64,000 nucleotides of DNA from Flavitalea plasmicola (GCF_030546645.1 NZ_JAUOTO010000008.1:62001-126000), one strand, 5' to 3'. Counted from the first letter of the stretch, positions 42,208-51,066 are shown. Numbers and translations: made by a program. The notes: generated by a model from the sequence alone, not told the origin.

Positions 42208-42905
42208 TGCTGACATGTATAGCCATCGACGACGAGCCATTGGCGCTGGAGGTATTGAAAAAATACATCGCCAAGATCTATTTTCTCGACCTGAAAGGTG
42301 CTTTCACCGACCCTTTCGAGGCGCAAAAAATGATGGACACCGCTCCCGTGGATATCCTCTTCCTGGATATTCAAATGCCGGACATCAATGGCATCGAATT
42401 CTCCCGCATCATCAATAAGAAAAATACCGCTGTCGTATTCACCACCGCCTTCAGCGAATACGCCGTGGAAGGGTTTAACGTGGATGCCATCGATTACCTG
42501 CTAAAGCCCATTGAATACGATCGCTTTCTCAAAGCCGTATATAAAGCCAAGGAATACGTCGATTACCTCACCAGCCAGGAGCTGCAGGAAGGATATATCT
42601 TCGTCAAATCCGATTACCAGATGGTAAAGGTAAACCTGAAAGAGATCCTCTACATCGAAGGGCTGGACGACTACATCAAGATCTACCTTCCCGGCAGATC
42701 CATTCTCACCCTGATGACACTGAAGACCATCGCCCTGAAACTCCCTGCCCGCGAATTCATACGCGCCCATCGATCCTACATCGTACCTATCAGCAGGATC
42801 GAGCACATCAGCAAAAGCAAGATCAGGATTGGGGATAAAGAGATCCCCATCGGGGTAAGCTATAGCGAAAGTTTCTTCGCCGCGATGGAAAACAAGCTCA
42901 ACTAG
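42207..42905 (+). CDS. LytTR-family response regulator
   Basis: 232 residues. Receiver domain 1-120 with acidic pocket IAIDDEP, phospho-acceptor Asp54 in FLDIQMPDI, Thr in TAFSEYAVEG and Lys in YLLKPIEYDR. A LytTR DNA-binding domain follows from about 135 (YIFVKSDYQMVKVNLKEILY, EGLDDYIKIYL, FIRAHRSYIVPISRI). It pairs with the kinase immediately upstream through a one-base overlap. Targets cannot be read from sequence; the upstream TonB receptor is a candidate, but the systems are separated by an inverted repeat. Confidence 0.95.
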   Translation: MLTCIAIDDEPLALEVLKKYIAKIYFLDLKGAFTDPFEAQKMMDTAPVDILFLDIQMPDINGIEFSRIINKKNTAVVFTTAFSEYAVEGFNVDAIDYLLKPIEYDRFLKAVYKAKEYVDYLTSQELQEGYIFVKSDYQMVKVNLKEILYIEGLDDYIKIYLPGRSILTLMTLKTIALKLPAREFIRAHRSYIVPISRIEHISKSKIRIGDKEIPIGVSYSESFFAAMENKLN

Positions 42906-42923
42906 TTGATCCTCACGCATCGT

Positions 42924-42938
42924 TCTCCTGAAAGGAGA
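42924..42938 (+). terminator. Short hairpin after the response regulator gene
   Basis: TCTCCT and AGGAGA pair around GAA, 18 bases after the stop codon. Only a 6-bp stem and no T-run, so this is a weak candidate. Confidence 0.35.
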
Positions 42939-42965
42939 CACAACCCTTATTTCAAAATTTACGTA

Positions 42966-43016
42966 TTAATGAATGCCGGCCTGGTAGAAGCCGGCAAAAA
43001 GGACCAGTTTTTTCAT
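42966..43016 (-). CDS. Possible 16-codon open frame (unproven)
   Basis: On the minus strand ATG-AAA-AAA starts MKKLVLFAGFYQAGIH and ends in TAA. The composition looks like the beginning of a secreted or membrane peptide. It contains the inverted repeat TGCCGGC/GCCGGCA (42974-42980, 42990-42996). It lies in a 203-base gap and faces away from the aldehyde dehydrogenase gene. No evidence of translation; it could equally be chance. Confidence 0.25.
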   Translation of the reverse strand: MKKLVLFAGFYQAGIH

Positions 43017-43070
43017 AGTAGATTTTAAGTTAAGGTTGAGGCCACTGGTTAGTGGTTAGTTTTCCCTAAA

Positions 43071-43100
43071 TTGCTTGCGTTTTGCATAAAACGCAAGCAA
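43071..43100 (+). promoter_or_regulatory. Perfect 13-bp inverted repeat next to the aldehyde dehydrogenase start
   Basis: TTGCTTGCGTTTT (43071-43083) and AAAACGCAAGCAA (43088-43100) pair fully around the loop GCAT. It ends eight bases before the ATG at 43109. As DNA it could be an operator for a dimeric repressor. As RNA it would be a strong hairpin followed by TTTTAATT, able to stop transcription or hide the start codon. Confidence 0.6.
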
Positions 43101-43108
43101 TTTTAATT

Positions 43109-44632
43109 ATGGACTTCCTCAAAGACTTAAAGATCAGTGCTGATAACACCGGTACCTCCACCGGCGCCCGATGGATAGCAGCCAAAACGCCTTCCCTCAC
43201 TTCTGTTTCTCCCGTGAATGGCAAGACCATTGCCAGCGTCACTACCACAGATAAAGAAAGCTATGACTCCGTGGTACGAACCGCAGAAGCCGCATTCCTG
43301 GAATGGCGTACCTGGCCGGCCCCCCGCAGAGGCGAAGTCGTCCGTCAGATGGGCGAAGCCCTCCGGCATTATAAGACCCCCCTCGGCAAGCTGGTGTCCT
43401 ACGAAATGGGAAAAAGCCTGCAGGAAGGATATGGGGAAGTCCAGGAAATGATCGATATCTGCGATTTTGCCGTCGGCCTCTCACGTCAATTGCATGGTTT
43501 GACCATGCATAGTGAAAGACCCGCTCACAGGATGTACGAGCAATGGCATCCCCTTGGCCTGGTAGGCATTATCTCCGCCTTTAATTTCCCCGTAGCCGTA
43601 TGGAGCTGGAATAGTATGCTGGCATGGGTATGTGGAGATGTATGCATCTGGAAGCCTTCTGAAAAGACCCCGCTCTGTGCAGTGGCCTGCCAACACATCG
43701 TCGCTGAGGTCTTCGCCCGCAACAACGTACCTGAAGGCGTAAGCAACCTCATTACCGGCGCCCGCGACACGGGCGAATGGCTGGCAGCTGATGAAAGGAT
43801 CGCACTGGTATCGGCCACGGGTTCCACACGCATGGGCAAAGCCGTAGGCGCCGTCGTAGCAGCACGGTTGGGCAGATCGCTGCTGGAGCTGGGAGGCAAC
43901 AACGCCATCATTATCTCCCAGGACGCAGACCTGAACATTGCCATACCCGGCGCCGTCTTTGGGGCCGTAGGTACAGCGGGCCAACGCTGCACCACCACCC
44001 GGCGCCTCATCATCCACGAAAGTATCTACGACAGGGTAAAAGAAAAGCTGACTACGGTATATCAGCAACTACGCATCGGCGATCCCCTGGATGAAAAAAA
44101 TCATGTAGGCCCCCTCATCGACAAAGATGCCGTCCAAAATTATCTCAGGGCCATCGAAGCCTGCAAAAAGGAAGGCGGCCGATTCCTCATAGAGGGCGCT
44201 GTTCTCCAGGGCGAGGGTTTCGACAGCGGGTGTTACGTCCGGCCATGCATTGCAGAAGCCGCGCCTGATTATGCCATTGTCCGGCATGAAACCTTTGCCC
44301 CCATCCTTTACCTGCTGAAATACAAGACCCTGGATGAAGCCATCGCCATCCAGAACGGAGTGCCGCAGGGACTCTCCTCTTCCATTATGACCCTCAATCT
44401 GCGGGAAGCAGAACAATTCCTTTCGGCCGGCGGCAGCGACTGCGGGATCGCCAACGTCAACATCGGGACCTCGGGCGCAGAGATCGGTGGCGCCTTCGGC
44501 GGAGAAAAAGAAACAGGTGGCGGAAGAGAGAGCGGCAGTGACGCCTGGAGAGCCTATATGCGTCGTCAGACCAATACCATCAACTATTCCACTCAACTGC
44601 CACTGGCACAAGGGATAAAGTTCGACATTTAA
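43109..44632 (+). CDS. Aldehyde dehydrogenase of the ALDH7 (aminoadipate semialdehyde) type
   Basis: The ATG at 43109 (MDFLKDLKISADNTG) gives 507 residues; nine codons upstream are inside a hairpin. Glu260 in LLELGGNNAII and Cys294 in VGTAGQRCTTTRRL are the catalytic base and nucleophile. AFNFPVAVWSWN, GARDTGEWLAAD and GAFGGEKETGGGRESGSDAW (a C-terminal stretch) are typical of ALDH7A1/piperideine-6-carboxylate dehydrogenase. The expected reaction is oxidation of 2-aminoadipate 6-semialdehyde in lysine catabolism, but the lysine-degradation partners are not in the window. It sits behind a perfect inverted repeat that may control it. Confidence 0.9.
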   Translation: MDFLKDLKISADNTGTSTGARWIAAKTPSLTSVSPVNGKTIASVTTTDKESYDSVVRTAEAAFLEWRTWPAPRRGEVVRQMGEALRHYKTPLGKLVSYEMGKSLQEGYGEVQEMIDICDFAVGLSRQLHGLTMHSERPAHRMYEQWHPLGLVGIISAFNFPVAVWSWNSMLAWVCGDVCIWKPSEKTPLCAVACQHIVAEVFARNNVPEGVSNLITGARDTGEWLAADERIALVSATGSTRMGKAVGAVVAARLGRSLLELGGNNAIIISQDADLNIAIPGAVFGAVGTAGQRCTTTRRLIIHESIYDRVKEKLTTVYQQLRIGDPLDEKNHVGPLIDKDAVQNYLRAIEACKKEGGRFLIEGAVLQGEGFDSGCYVRPCIAEAAPDYAIVRHETFAPILYLLKYKTLDEAIAIQNGVPQGLSSSIMTLNLREAEQFLSAGGSDCGIANVNIGTSGAEIGGAFGGEKETGGGRESGSDAWRAYMRRQTNTINYSTQLPLAQGIKFDI

Positions 44633-44729
44633 ATCCTTGCCGGCAAAGAGGAGATGCAATGCCGCAATAGCGAAAAGGCAAAATAATTCATTCATTTGGA
44701 CGTTATTGCCTACAGATCACCCACAAACT

Positions 44730-46217
44730 ATGATGAATTCCGGTACCAAAGCCTCTGCTGCATATAAGAAACTTATACCCCTGCTGGCCCTGGCGCTCAT
44801 CGGATCCATCCCTTCCATGGCCCAGGTGAGATTGGGTGTCCTTGGAGGGCTACATAGCTCTAAGGTATTGGAAAAGAACAATATACCCGGGTGGGACACC
44901 GCTATAAAAAAATTCCAGACGACAAGGTCCGGTTTTCAGCTGGGGCTTATCCTGGAAGTCCCTCTTGGCCATAAAGGCTTTTTCTTCCAACCCGCCATTA
45001 CCTACACTTCAAAAGGGAAAAAATATACGAAGAACAATGACTCGGCCACCAGCTACCTGGAAGACACCATCTATACCCGGCAAAATCTGAATATCAATTA
45101 CATCGACATTCCGCTGAACTTCACTTATAAGTTCTACTTCTCGGCCAACCATAAGAACAGCTTTTTCCTCAGCGCCGGGCCCCAGATCAGCTTCTTTTAC
45201 AGCGGCAAGACGACCAATGAAACCCTCAAGCACACCGCCACCAAATATACCAATGAATCCACGCCTGTTACAGTGGGTAAAGGTGTCAATACCTATAAAA
45301 CAATGGACCTGGGCGTAGATGGCAGGGCAGGCTTCGAGCTGGGAAACATCATGCTCAGCGCTTATTTCAGCCAGGGCCTGACCAGCTTTTACAACGCGTC
45401 TTACGAAGGCACCTTCCACCATCAGCTGGCGGGCGTCTCACTGGGCATATGGCTGACATCCACCGGCGTCCCCGTACCTCCAAAGAAGAAGATCGCCAAA
45501 GACAGCGATAATGACGGCACGCCGGACGACCTGGATTACTGTCCCCTTATGGCAGGGCCGGCTAAATCACGCGGCTGCCCCATTCCCGATTCGGACCGGG
45601 ATGGCATAGATGACGAACATGATTCCTGCAGAAATATTCCAGGCCTGGCACGCTATAATGGCTGTCCGATCCCCGACACCGACCACGATGGCGTGAATGA
45701 CGAAGAAGATAAATGCCCCGACCAACCCGGCCTGGCCCGGTACAACGGATGTCCCATCCCTGACAGGGACGGCGATAGTGTCAATGATGAGGAGGATAAA
45801 TGCCCCGATACCCCTGGTACGGTGGAAAACCAGGGCTGCCCCCTGATTAAGAAAGAGGTAAGGGAGAAGATCAATTTCATCGCACGCAATATCCTGTTCA
45901 CCTCCGCCAGCGATCACCTTACGGATAGCTCCTTCCTGGCGCTGGATGCACTGGCTGCGCTGATGAAAGATCATCCCGAATGGCACCTCACCATCGAAGG
46001 ACACACGGATAACAGCGGTAACGCCCGGGCTAACAAGCTCCTTTCGCAGAAAAGAGCCATTGCAGTCCGCAATTACCTGGTGAAAAAAGGCATACCCGAA
46101 AACCATCTGACTGCCTCCGGACTGGGACAGGAACAGCCGATCGGAGATAACAATACGGCCGCCGGCAAGGCCGCCAACCGACGCGTGGAATTAAAGCTCA
46201 GCCAGGAGAACCAATAA
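44730..46217 (+). CDS. OmpA family protein with thrombospondin type 3 repeats
   Basis: The start is the first of two adjacent ATGs; signal peptide near KLIPLLALALIGSIPSMAQ. The 495-residue protein has an N-terminal beta-barrel domain (about 35-250; VRLGVLGGLHSSKVLEK, FFFQPAITYTSKGKK). Four Ca-binding-type repeats follow at about 260-400 (DSDNDGTPDDLDYCP, DSDRDGIDDEHDSC, DTDHDGVNDEEDKCP, DRDGDSVNDEEDKCP), then an OmpA C-terminal domain with LTIEGHTDNSGNARANKLLS and NRRVELKLSQ. It should span the outer membrane and bind peptidoglycan. Two repeats share GLARYNGCPIP word for word, a sign of recent duplication. Confidence 0.93.
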   Translation: MMNSGTKASAAYKKLIPLLALALIGSIPSMAQVRLGVLGGLHSSKVLEKNNIPGWDTAIKKFQTTRSGFQLGLILEVPLGHKGFFFQPAITYTSKGKKYTKNNDSATSYLEDTIYTRQNLNINYIDIPLNFTYKFYFSANHKNSFFLSAGPQISFFYSGKTTNETLKHTATKYTNESTPVTVGKGVNTYKTMDLGVDGRAGFELGNIMLSAYFSQGLTSFYNASYEGTFHHQLAGVSLGIWLTSTGVPVPPKKKIAKDSDNDGTPDDLDYCPLMAGPAKSRGCPIPDSDRDGIDDEHDSCRNIPGLARYNGCPIPDTDHDGVNDEEDKCPDQPGLARYNGCPIPDRDGDSVNDEEDKCPDTPGTVENQGCPLIKKEVREKINFIARNILFTSASDHLTDSSFLALDALAALMKDHPEWHLTIEGHTDNSGNARANKLLSQKRAIAVRNYLVKKGIPENHLTASGLGQEQPIGDNNTAAGKAANRRVELKLSQENQ

Positions 46218-46255
46218 AATAACAGATAAGACGCCAATTTTAACAAGTCTATAAG

Positions 46256-46288
46256 GGCCATCCATGTAATTTTTGACATGTGATGGCC
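46256..46288 (+). terminator. Hairpin with T-rich tail after the OmpA gene
   Basis: GGCCATC-CATGT pairs with ACATG-T-GATGGCC, with one bulged T. The tail is TATGTTTTATTATTTT. It is 38 bases after the stop codon and lies just before the subtilase gene. Confidence 0.75.
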
Positions 46289-46333
46289 TATGTTTTATTA
46301 TTTTACATAATAGTTAAAAAACTACCTACACAC

Positions 46334-48049
46334 ATGAAGCAAAGTTCTAAGGGGTTGCTGGGGATCCTCCTGTTGGGAGCCTTTCCACTAATGATGTTTG
46401 CACAGGGAAATTCGGTAAAGACAGAGCTGCCCAAAGGATGGCATCTGCTGGATAAGGATCAGGACGGCTATTATGGCATCAGCATAGACAAAGCCTATGA
46501 GTTTACCAGGGCCAAAAAATTAAAAAGCAAACAGGTCCTGGTGGCGGTCATCGACTCCGGCGTCGATACCCTGCATGAGGACCTGAAGAATATTATCTGG
46601 ACGAATCCCAGGGAGATTCCCGGTAATGGCATCGACGACGACCACAACGGCTATATAGATGACGTCCATGGCTGGAATTTCATCGGGGGCAGGGATGGCC
46701 ACAACGTAAAGGACGACGCACAGGAAGAAGCCAGGGTATACTACCATTTCAAACAGCAATTCGATGTCCAGCAGCTCGATTCCAGCAAATGGAGCCAGGA
46801 CGATAAGGATAATTACCGTATGTGGGTAAAGGCACGCAAGACCATCATGGGCGACGGCATTGAAAGCAGTGTAGACCTGTTAATGCTTCACCGTGTGCTC
46901 TCGGCTTGTGTGAAAAGCGATAGCATCCTCCAGCAGGCGATGGGCAAAGCGGAATATACCGGGAACGATCTGGATACTTTCCAGACAGCGAATCCTGAAA
47001 CCAAAAGCGCAAAATCTGTGTTCCTCTACCCTTTCAAGGCCAATAAGATCATGGATATGACCAACAAGGCCTTCCTCAATGAGTTCAGCGAGCAGGTAGA
47101 CCAGGAAGAGAAAAAAGCTTCCGCCAAAAAAACACCCCCCAGGGACTACCGGAAAGAAATTGTAAAAGACAACGAAGAGGATATAAACGACCGCTACTAC
47201 GGCAACAATGATGTAATGGCCGAAGACCCCATGCACGGCACCCACGTATCCGGCATCATCGGGGCGGAAAGAGGAAATGGCAAAGGCATGGATGGCATTG
47301 CTGATAACGTCCGCATCATGATGATCCGTGCCGTTCCCAATGGAGACGAACATGACAAGGACATCGCCCTGGCCATCCGCTATGCAGTGGATAATGGCGC
47401 CCGGGTCATCAATATGAGCTTTGGTAAAAATCTCTCCCCCGAAAAGAAATGGGTGGATTCTGCCGTCAGATATGCAGAAAGCAAAGGCGTGTTGTTGATC
47501 CATGCCGCCGGCAACGATAATGCAGATGTAGATACCGCTGACAACTTTCCCAATCCCAATATCCTGCATTCAGACTACACCGCCTCCAATTGGATCACGG
47601 TAGGAGCCAGCAGCGACCCGCTGGCCGAACCCGGATTTAGAAGCTATACAGCCTCCTTTTCCAACTATGGCAAGCAGGAAGTCGACGTATTCGCCCCGGG
47701 CACCCGTATCTATTCTACCCTGCCGGGAGGAAAGAATTATGGCAACCTGCAGGGCACCAGTATGGCAGCCCCGGTAGTCGCCGGTCTGGCCGCCTTCATC
47801 CTGGAATACTATCCCGGCTTAAGCCCGCAGCAGGTGAAATACTGCATAGAGCATTCTGCAGTACCTCCTCCTGCCAAGGTCAAAAAGCCAGGGGCCGAAG
47901 ACGAAATGGTCAACCTTTCCGACATCAGCCGCTCCGGAGGTATCATCAATGCCTATGAGGCCATAAAGCTGGCGGCTACCCTCTCGACCACCGATGCACA
48001 TCGCAATGATAAAATACAGAGATCAACGTTAAGCAATAAAAAAGACTAA
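46334..48049 (+). CDS. Secreted S8 (subtilisin-like) serine protease
   Basis: The ATG at 46334 starts a signal peptide (MKQSSKGLLGILLLGAFPLM, then MFAQ); the longer frame upstream lies over the terminator. The 571-residue protein has the catalytic triad Asp74 (VAVIDSGVDT), His301 (HGTHVSGIIG) and Ser476 (GTSMAAPVVA), with AAGNDNADVD as the oxyanion region. Between Asp and His lie about 225 residues, where typical subtilases have 30-40. The insert is acidic/lysine-rich (DQEEKKASAKKTPPRD) and follows a GWNFIGGRDGHNV stretch. It is a periplasmic or surface protease of unknown target. This insert is common in Bacteroidota S8 enzymes. Confidence 0.93.
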   Translation: MKQSSKGLLGILLLGAFPLMMFAQGNSVKTELPKGWHLLDKDQDGYYGISIDKAYEFTRAKKLKSKQVLVAVIDSGVDTLHEDLKNIIWTNPREIPGNGIDDDHNGYIDDVHGWNFIGGRDGHNVKDDAQEEARVYYHFKQQFDVQQLDSSKWSQDDKDNYRMWVKARKTIMGDGIESSVDLLMLHRVLSACVKSDSILQQAMGKAEYTGNDLDTFQTANPETKSAKSVFLYPFKANKIMDMTNKAFLNEFSEQVDQEEKKASAKKTPPRDYRKEIVKDNEEDINDRYYGNNDVMAEDPMHGTHVSGIIGAERGNGKGMDGIADNVRIMMIRAVPNGDEHDKDIALAIRYAVDNGARVINMSFGKNLSPEKKWVDSAVRYAESKGVLLIHAAGNDNADVDTADNFPNPNILHSDYTASNWITVGASSDPLAEPGFRSYTASFSNYGKQEVDVFAPGTRIYSTLPGGKNYGNLQGTSMAAPVVAGLAAFILEYYPGLSPQQVKYCIEHSAVPPPAKVKKPGAEDEMVNLSDISRSGGIINAYEAIKLAATLSTTDAHRNDKIQRSTLSNKKD

Positions 48050-48054
48050 AAGAG

Positions 48055-48089
48055 AAAGCCGGGCCATCTCATTAGATTCGCCCGGCTTT
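48055..48089 (+). terminator. Intrinsic terminator of the subtilase gene
   Basis: AAAGCCGGGC and GCCCGGCTTT form a 10-bp perfect stem with a 15-base loop, followed by GTTTACTTTT. It lies 5 bases after the stop codon. Confidence 0.85.
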
Positions 48090-48113
48090 GTTTACTTTTA
48101 CCGCAAAAATAGC

Positions 48114-48623
48114 ATGCTTCCCCGTTCAGAGATTATACCGGCCGAATTCTACCAGCCTTATCTTGACCTGGTAAAAGAAGAGGATATTCAAAAGGCTTTG
48201 GAAAAAAATACCCGGCAGTTCCGGAAATTCCTGAAAAAGATACCCCGTAAAAAAATAGATTATGCCTATGCCGAAGGCAAATGGACCATCCGGGAGATGT
48301 TGCAGCATATCATAGACGCTGAAAGAGTGTTCGCCTATAGAGCATTGACCTTTTCCCGCCTGGATGCCAACCCCCTGCCCGGCTTTGACGAGAACTCCTG
48401 GGCCGCCAATTCCGGGGCGTCGGAACGCAGCTGGAATGACCTGCAGGAAGAATGGTCCGCTATCCGGAAAGCCACCATTCTATTGTACGGCTCTCTTACA
48501 GACCATCAGCTGGGTTTCAGAGGACAGGCAAATGGACGCCCGCTCAATGCCTTTACCATCGGCTTTATCATCGCCGGGCACGTAGCCCATCATATGCGGA
48601 TCCTGAAAGAAAGATATCTATAA
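48114..48623 (+). CDS. DinB family protein
   Basis: 169 residues predicted as a four-helix bundle. The metal-binding His triad of the DinB fold can be seen in MLQHIIDAERVFAYRA (one His) and FIIAGHVAHHMRIL (two His near the C-terminus). DENSWAANSGASERSW is the typical loop before the third helix. DinB proteins bind a divalent metal; some transfer a thiol (bacillithiol S-transferases), which would fit an organism that has bshC, but this is inference. It is a single-gene unit between two terminators. Confidence 0.88.
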   Translation: MLPRSEIIPAEFYQPYLDLVKEEDIQKALEKNTRQFRKFLKKIPRKKIDYAYAEGKWTIREMLQHIIDAERVFAYRALTFSRLDANPLPGFDENSWAANSGASERSWNDLQEEWSAIRKATILLYGSLTDHQLGFRGQANGRPLNAFTIGFIIAGHVAHHMRILKERYL

Positions 48624-48627
48624 AAAA

Positions 48628-48649
48628 AACCGGGCGATTTCGCCCGGTT
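48628..48649. terminator. Bidirectional intrinsic terminator
   Basis: AACCGGGCG and CGCCCGGTT make a 9-bp perfect stem with loop ATTT. T-runs follow on both sides (TCCTTTTTTTT on plus, TTTTTTA on minus). It serves the DinB gene and the convergent prc gene. Confidence 0.92.
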
Positions 48650-48657
48650 CCTTTTTT

Positions 48658-50817
48658 TTATTTGTTATACACCAGATTTTTCTGTGTGATCATATCGTCG
48701 AGAACGTTCACCGCTTCTCCCAGGTAAATATCATTCCGTTTATCTTTCAGCCATGACTGGAAACGGGTACCCTTATCCTTATCATTGTCATATTTGTGGG
48801 CATCCTGCGGCAACGCCGAAACATTCAGCTCACTGGCACCCGCCAGCTTGCTCAGCGTTTCTATCTGCTTGATGGTAGCCTTGATCTGCTTTTGCTCCTC
48901 CCTGTACTTCTGCAGGCTCAGGGGGAATACTTTGTCGTTCTCCTTGCTGAGCCATTCCGCATCTGCACGGATCAGGTTGAAAGCGGAATTGTTCTTCAAC
49001 CGCTCGTTGCTCATGCCTTTGATGATATTCAGGTCATAAGCATATTTCCAGGGAGTATAATCCGCTTTCTGGATCTCATCCCACGGCAACGCATCGGGAT
49101 TGTCTTTCTCGCGTATCTTGGAATATTCATACAGATCGGGAAGTACAATGTCCGACGCCACACCCCGCAGCTGCGTGGAACCGCCGCTGATCCTGTAAAA
49201 CTTTTGTAACGTCAGCTTCAGTGTGCCCAGTTCGCTGTTGGCCTCCATGAAGCCCAGGCTCTTGTCCAGGCCGATATTACGCTGTACCGTACCCTTGCCG
49301 TAAGTGGTTGTGCTGCCGATGATCACGCCTCTGTGATAATCCTGTATCGCAGCCGCAAAGATCTCGGAAGCGCTGGCGCTCAATTCATTCACCATTACGG
49401 CAAAAGGCCCGTCATACAGCACGCTCTTATCATGGTCAGGCAGGATCTGAGGCTTGCCATCCCTGTCTTTCACCTGGACGATGGGGCCCTGCTCAACAAA
49501 CAGCCCGGCCATCTGCACGACGTCATATAAGGAACCACCTCCATTGAAACGCAGGTCCAGTACGATACCATCCACCTTCTGCTCTTTCAGCTTCATCACT
49601 TCCCTGGCTACGTCTATCGAACAGCGATTCCCTTTGGGATTGTCAAAATCCGCATAGAACTCAGGCAGGTAAATATAACCGATCTTCCCTTTGGAAGAAT
49701 TGACGATCGCACTCCGGGCAAAGGTCGCCTCATCCTGTACGATCTCATCCCGGATGAGAGAAATGACCTTCGTAGAACCGTCCGCCTTCTTCAGGGTCAA
49801 CCGGACTTCCGTCCCCTTGGTACCCCGGATCAGCTTTACAGCATCCTCCACCTGGAACCCCGTGAGGTCCACAGGCTCCTGCGCCCCTTGCGCCACCTTC
49901 GTAATGACATCCCCCACCGTCACCTGCCCGGACTTCCACGCCGGGCTGCCCGTCACCAGCGTAGTTATTTTGATATTACCTTCCTCTTCCCGGAGCGAGG
50001 CTCCAATGCCAAAGAAATGTCCGCTCATCTGCTCGTCAAAATACCTTTTCTCCACTGGCGGAAAATAATCGGTATGGGGATCCATCGACTGCACAATGGT
50101 CTGTACAAACATGTTGAAACGGTCGTCGTCATTGACTTTCACTTTCAAACGATCGTAAAAACGGTCCATTACTTTCATTGCCTTGCCGCGGGCCTCTTTT
50201 TCCAGGTCCTCATTGCTGCGGGCCACGAAACCAGGCTTGTTTTTGCTGGCTTCCTGCTGGTCCAGCAGGTCGGAATACCTTTCCAGGGTCAGGTATTTCA
50301 GGCGTTTCCGCCAGGATTCCTTCCTTTCAGCCTCATTCTTCGGAAATTGGGCTTTATCATAGTTCTGATCGACAGAGTCATTGACGCTGAAATCAAATGG
50401 CCTGGAGAGAATATCCTTATACAACACCTCGGTCTCCGCCAGGCGCTTCTTATACACCTCGCTGACAGAAGGTACGAACTGGATGGGCGCCTTCCCCTGG
50501 ATCTCGTCGTCGATGCGTGTCTCATATTTGCTCCGCAAAGCCTCTACGTCGGAGGCCAGCAGGACATTCTTCTCCACATCCACGTCCGACAGGTACTTTG
50601 CAAAGACCTCCTTGGAGAACTTATCATCCAGCTGTTTGGGGCTATAGTGTATCTGTTCGAGCATTTCCCCTACGTTCTTCAGGATCTTTTCGTATTTGGT
50701 GGGAGGGTTCTCCCCTATTCCTAAGGTCCTGAACGCGACGAAGATACCCGCTCCAAGAATCAATAGAACGATCGGCAAGTTTCTTTTACTAAACATATAC
50801 ATAAACACTTTTTGCAT
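48658..50817 (-). CDS. prc: Carboxy-terminal processing protease (Prc/tail-specific protease)
   Basis: This 719-residue protein has an N-terminal signal anchor (LPIVLLILGAGIFVAF), a helical N-terminal domain, and a PDZ domain at about 265-355 (HFFGIGASLREEEGNIKITT; SPAWKSGQVTVGDVITKV). The S41 protease core follows: VDGIVLDLRFNGGGSL, the Ser in NELSASASEIF (residues 480-484) and Lys near 508 (TTYGKGTVQ). A C-terminal DUF3340-type domain ends the protein. It trims C-termini of periplasmic proteins and helps control cell-wall enzymes. ATGs three or eight codons in are alternative starts. A TACATTTG promoter box ends seven bases before the first ATG. Confidence 0.95.
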   Translation of the reverse strand: MQKVFMYMFSKRNLPIVLLILGAGIFVAFRTLGIGENPPTKYEKILKNVGEMLEQIHYSPKQLDDKFSKEVFAKYLSDVDVEKNVLLASDVEALRSKYETRIDDEIQGKAPIQFVPSVSEVYKKRLAETEVLYKDILSRPFDFSVNDSVDQNYDKAQFPKNEAERKESWRKRLKYLTLERYSDLLDQQEASKNKPGFVARSNEDLEKEARGKAMKVMDRFYDRLKVKVNDDDRFNMFVQTIVQSMDPHTDYFPPVEKRYFDEQMSGHFFGIGASLREEEGNIKITTLVTGSPAWKSGQVTVGDVITKVAQGAQEPVDLTGFQVEDAVKLIRGTKGTEVRLTLKKADGSTKVISLIRDEIVQDEATFARSAIVNSSKGKIGYIYLPEFYADFDNPKGNRCSIDVAREVMKLKEQKVDGIVLDLRFNGGGSLYDVVQMAGLFVEQGPIVQVKDRDGKPQILPDHDKSVLYDGPFAVMVNELSASASEIFAAAIQDYHRGVIIGSTTTYGKGTVQRNIGLDKSLGFMEANSELGTLKLTLQKFYRISGGSTQLRGVASDIVLPDLYEYSKIREKDNPDALPWDEIQKADYTPWKYAYDLNIIKGMSNERLKNNSAFNLIRADAEWLSKENDKVFPLSLQKYREEQKQIKATIKQIETLSKLAGASELNVSALPQDAHKYDNDKDKGTRFQSWLKDKRNDIYLGEAVNVLDDMITQKNLVYNK

Positions 50818-50824
50818 AACTAAT

Positions 50825-50832
50825 CAAATGTA
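50825..50832 (-). promoter_or_regulatory. Possible promoter -7 box (TACATTTG) of prc
   Basis: An exact TAnnTTTG match on the minus strand ending seven bases before the prc ATG at 50817. Normal start-site spacing would leave almost no leader unless a downstream ATG is the real start. No -33 element is seen. Confidence 0.45.
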
Positions 50833-51004
50833 ACGATTATCTCAATGGTATGTTGTCGCTTAAACCCATTATTAACATCCGTTTTGGCATAAATTCCATG
50901 AGCGGAAAACGCCCGGACCGCCTGTTTACCCATCATAAGTCAGTTTTCATGCCAACGTTTTAACCTTCCTTCCGATAATTTCCGGCGGTTTCGGAAAAGT
51001 TTGT

Positions 51005-51035
51005 TTTGGAGGAATTTCAAATTGACTTAAATTTG
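51005..51035 (+). promoter_or_regulatory. Promoter of tRNA-His (TTTG-N19-TAAATTTG)
   Basis: TTTG at 51005-51008 and TAAATTTG at 51028-51035 are separated by 19 bases, an exact match to the Bacteroidota consensus TTTG-N19-TAnnTTTG. Transcription would start about six bases further on, around 51042, leaving a leader of roughly 25 bases before the tRNA. This is the only complete promoter I found in the window. Confidence 0.85.
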
Positions 51036-51066
51036 CGTCTTGTTCGACGGGGATCATCCCCGATAT

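Noticed and set aside
38203-42905. TonB receptor plus kinase/regulator as a polysaccharide utilisation locus
   Set aside because: There is no SusD-like protein, glycoside hydrolase, or hybrid two-component/ECF regulator. The pair is better seen as separate units.
45500-45850. Repeated DNA in the OmpA gene considered as a CRISPR or tandem repeat array
   Set aside because: The repetition follows codons of thrombospondin type 3 protein repeats, in frame, with diverged DNA. It is a protein feature, not a DNA array.
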